From Calliopum simillimum (taxonomy: Eukaryota > Arthropoda > Insecta > Diptera > Lauxaniidae): a stretch of 64,000 bases of DNA. Location of the stretch: contig OX638369.1 of the NCBI GenBank assembly GCA_951812925.1, positions 13,607,329 to 13,671,328 on the forward strand, written 5' to 3'. The notes under the pieces are model-generated. The model was given only the letters and a program-made list of their open reading frames with translations, was not told the DNA's origin and did not search any database. Below are positions 62,301 through 64,000 of this stretch, piece after piece (positions within the stretch are counted from its first letter, which is position 1; the number at the start of each line of letters is the position of its first letter). The position numbers and the translations under genes are program-made.

Positions 62301-62814
62301 CAAAATAGATGTAGAATATTCTTGGCGGTCAAGTTTCGTTCGTTCAAGCATCCAGCCGGAAATCATGAGATAATTTAGTAGCAGATTAATCAGAAGTCTC
62401 TTGAAAAAAATTAGTACAGTTGGCAACTTTATGTATGATTGAAGTTTATTTTGTGTTTTTTTTAGGTGCACTAGAGGCCCTCTCCATCTACGCCCCTGAT
62501 AGAAATACATGCAAATACATAGATATCCGTCATGTACTTTTAGTGTTATCTTTATCATTCTCCATTTACAGATTTGCATTACAGCCAATACATTAACCAC
62601 AAGTATGTTTCTATTGTTAACACTTGTAATGGGTCTCGGTGGGATACTAATGACTGGCTATGAAATTCGCTCCAGTATTGGTGCATTTCTATTGGCCATG
62701 TTCAGCCTAAACTATTATTACGTTTTATTGTCATCAAGCGAAACGATACATCCGTATGGCACAAAACATCATTCACACTATTATTCGGATATATTTAAAG
62801 GTACATGGGCTTGA
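56399..62814 (+). CDS. NCLX-like cation/Ca2+ exchanger with degraded alpha repeats (7 exons)
   Basis: Exons: 56399-56485, 56565-56794, 56862-57477, 60341-60568, 60637-60793, 61583-61722, 62572-62814. All introns are GT-AG and phases agree, giving 566 residues, close to mammalian NCLX. NCLX proteins are membrane Na+/Ca2+ antiporters, mitochondrial in mammals. Family features: luminal cysteines in KEDVCRHVTESEAC (exon 2); YFAVPNAVMLAEYFNLSGQ then alpha repeat 1 (about residues 126-145); a central loop; WVYYPTIPIWCFMRMALPVV DL; then LFFIASELILVYKFMRNGN as alpha repeat 2. About ten hydrophobic segments can be seen. Odd: alpha-1 G-N-G-A-P-D reads V-G-S-M-P-K (Pro137, Lys138), and alpha-2 G-N-S-I-G-D reads F-F-I-A-S-E, so ion-binding Asn/Asp residues are missing. 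The start ATG has CAACAAAAA before it. Exon 1 (29 residues) is the least certain part. Intron 3 is 2.9 kb and full of repeats. Confidence 0.88.
57582..57651. mobile_element. 70-bp perfect hairpin flanked by TTAA (piggyBac-like mini element)
   Basis: TTAA (57578-57581) and TTAA (57652-57655) enclose two 28-base arms that are exact reverse complements: CCCTTTCGACCCGGCTGGGA then CAATATAT, around a loop of about 14 bases. TTAA duplication and CCCTTT ends are piggyBac style. It is far more GC-rich than its surroundings. Confidence 0.75.
57660..58430. repeat. Array of AAATAACGCCCAAA / TTTGGGCGTTATTT motifs in both orientations
   Basis: About two dozen copies, forward and inverse interleaved, separated by A- or T-runs of variable length. 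Some adjacent copies form direct palindromes (AACACCCAAAATTTGGGC near 57771 and AACGCCCAAAAATTTGGGC near 58099). A weaker set of TTATTTCCAAAA motifs occurs in intron 5 at 61085-61390. Confidence 0.75.
58946..60297. mobile_element. 1.35-kb TA-flanked foldback element, copy 1 (in intron 3)
   Basis: TA (58944-58945) precedes GCCCAGGAAAATAAGAC. The right end is its inverse GTCTTATTTTCCTGGGC, then TA (60298-60299). The two arms pair almost base for base over about 650 bases, meeting near 59620 at GAAACCGGTTTTTTTGG. Examples: TTTCACCGGAATTGTCTTTA with its inverse near 60230, and TTTAGGAGATCACCCAATTT with AAATTGGGTGATCTCCTAAA. No transposase. The TA duplication suggests a Tc1/mariner-type mobiliser. 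Confidence 0.85.
60569..60636 (+). other. Intron 4 of the exchanger gene
   Basis: A 68-base GTAAGA...TTACAG intron with in-phase joining of AATTGG to ATATTTGCC (N-W-I-F-A). Confidence 0.85.
60794..61582 (+). other. Intron 5 of the exchanger gene
   Basis: Donor GTAAGG, acceptor TATATATACAG. Phase 1, so the split codon G|AA gives Glu440. It contains a T-run at 60879-60894 and the TTATTTCCAAAA motif set. No exon was seen inside. Confidence 0.8.
61723..62571 (+). other. Intron 6 of the exchanger gene
   Basis: Donor GTAAGT, acceptor CTCCATTTACAG, phase 0. AAGGGCGTATTTATAGAGGG near 61755 and GCCCTCTCCATCTACGCCCC near 62478 may be the inverted ends of another degraded insertion. Confidence 0.75.
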
Positions 62815-62958
62815 CGAGAATCTTTTTGTCTTTTTCATCATTTTAAGCTGAAAAAGAGTAAAGATCTTGCTTTTTTTATTAAAGTGCCGATTATTTATAA
62901 TATCAAATATTGTATATTATTGTTATAAATAATTATAATATATTATTATACATGTATA

Positions 62959-62964
62959 AATAAA
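62959..62964 (+). terminator. Poly(A) signal candidate of the exchanger gene
   Basis: AATAAA lies 145 bases after the stop codon. An ATTAAA variant occurs earlier at 62878-62883. Either would end the transcript before the downstream foldback copy. Confidence 0.5.
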
Positions 62965-63174
62965 AACGTTTGATACATACATATAAAAAAAAAAAATGGA
63001 AGTTACAAACTCAATATTAATTAGTCAAGTGTTTTATTTTGCGCACCATTCAGAGATGATATTCAATAGTTTCTAAATAATTACAAAGTATTTGTAGAGA
63101 CGTCCTAGAATCTAGACCATGTCATATACATATTTATAATTTTAGAATTTACATAATGGTTATTACAAACGTTA

Positions 63175-64000
63175 GCCCAGGAAAATAAGACATTTTCTGC
63201 GAAAAAATTCGCAGTGGAAATTTTTCACCGGAATTGTCTTTATTTGTGCATGATACACAAACTGTGAAAAGTCCATTGCAAAGTCGTGTGCGCATAAAAA
63301 GTTATTAAGGCTCAAAGGTCGCTAAAATTAGTTTTTTGCAAATATCTCGCTTATGCTAACTTTTTCAGAAAAATGTTGGTCTCCAATTTTGTAGCACAGG
63401 AAATTTCCTACAAAAGTACGTTAAAAGTATTTGCGTACAACTTCTAGTTTAGGAGATCACCCAATTTAAAAAGTTGTTAACAGTTATGATATGAAATACT
63501 ACCTATGAGTTCATATTAAAATATCTTACTTTTTAAATTGCAATAACTCTTCAATGAGAAGTTGTACAAACAAATTTAAAATGCCGTTTGAAAGATAATT
63601 TAATTTTCTATATACCGTACAAAATTTTTTTTTTCGAACGGCTCATGACCTTAAAAATATTCTTGAATAACCGTTAAGGCTTCGAAATTTCTGGTTTTTT
63701 AAGGATATCTGCGAATTGGTAAGTGCTACGATAAAAAGTAATGGGACTAAATTTGTAGAGCATTACAAGATCTACAAAAAATAAGCGATATGTGGAAACA
63801 TAGAAGTAACCGTATAGAGGATATTCAATAGAAACCGGTTTTTTGGCATTTTAAGGGTTTTTTTGGAATATCTTCTAAACGGTTACTTCTATGTGTACAC
63901 ATATCACTTATTTTTGTAGATCTTGTAATTCTCTACAAATTTGGACCCATTACTTTTTATCGTAGTACTTACCAATTCGCAGATATCCTTAAGAAACCAG
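63175..64000. mobile_element. 1.35-kb foldback element, copy 2 (cut by window edge)
   Basis: TA (63173-63174) precedes GCCCAGGAAAATAAGACATT. The left arm, centre (GAAACCGGTTTTTTGGC near 63832) and start of the right arm follow copy 1 closely, with scattered substitutions. The right terminus would be expected about 500 bases beyond the window. Confidence 0.85.

Noticed and set aside
1..64000. CRISPR arrays, operons or bacterial genes
   Set aside because: Tandem repeats here lack spacer structure, and the spliced gene and eukaryotic transposons show a nuclear eukaryotic genome.

Overview
This is an AT-rich eukaryotic window, most likely from a brachyceran fly. The evidence is two very short GT-AG introns (79 and 67 bp), a CAACAAAAAATG start context, a TATA box plus TCAGTC initiator, and a dense mix of Penelope-like, Tc1/mariner DD37E, Helitron, non-LTR and foldback repeats. 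Everything here was read by eye; no search was run.

Only one cellular protein gene is well supported. It is a seven-exon plus-strand gene at 56399-62814 encoding a 566-residue cation/Ca2+ exchanger of the NCLX (SLC8B1/SLC24A6) type. All six splice junctions keep frame. Both alpha-repeat motifs that normally carry the ion-binding residues are degraded. A second cellular signal is a TATA/initiator promoter on the minus strand near 41.2 kb, followed by about 394 nt without an ATG. This looks like the first exon of a leftward gene whose coding part is outside the window or beyond a very long intron.

Layout. 0-1.3 kb: Penelope-like element pieces head to head. 1.4-1.7 kb: low-complexity satellite. 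4-13 kb: piggyBac-like ends, a DD37E end fragment and three long foldback elements; the one at 8510-10000 has a perfect 8-bp target duplication. 14.6-17.6 kb: probable nest of DNA elements. 17.9-26 kb: a repeat family present twice, a TA-flanked element and a decayed mariner-type transposase. 29.8-30.4 kb: minisatellite. 31.8-35 kb: near-complete but decayed DD37E element, a small inverted-repeat element and a Helitron. 36-40 kb: two TA-flanked elements. 41.2 kb: promoter. 44.6-48.1 kb: decayed non-LTR retrotransposon with an intact 12-bp target duplication. 49.5-56.2 kb: four inverted-repeat elements and a foldback. 56.4-62.8 kb: the exchanger gene, with a 70-bp hairpin, a motif array and a 1.35-kb foldback in intron 3. 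63.2 kb to the end: second copy of that foldback.

The most unusual theme is a recurrent architecture. At about nine loci, a short inverted-repeat element, usually flanked by TA, is built from its own 8-12 base motif repeated many times in both orientations. The motif differs from locus to locus. Two of these elements also hold a tRNA-Met-like core.
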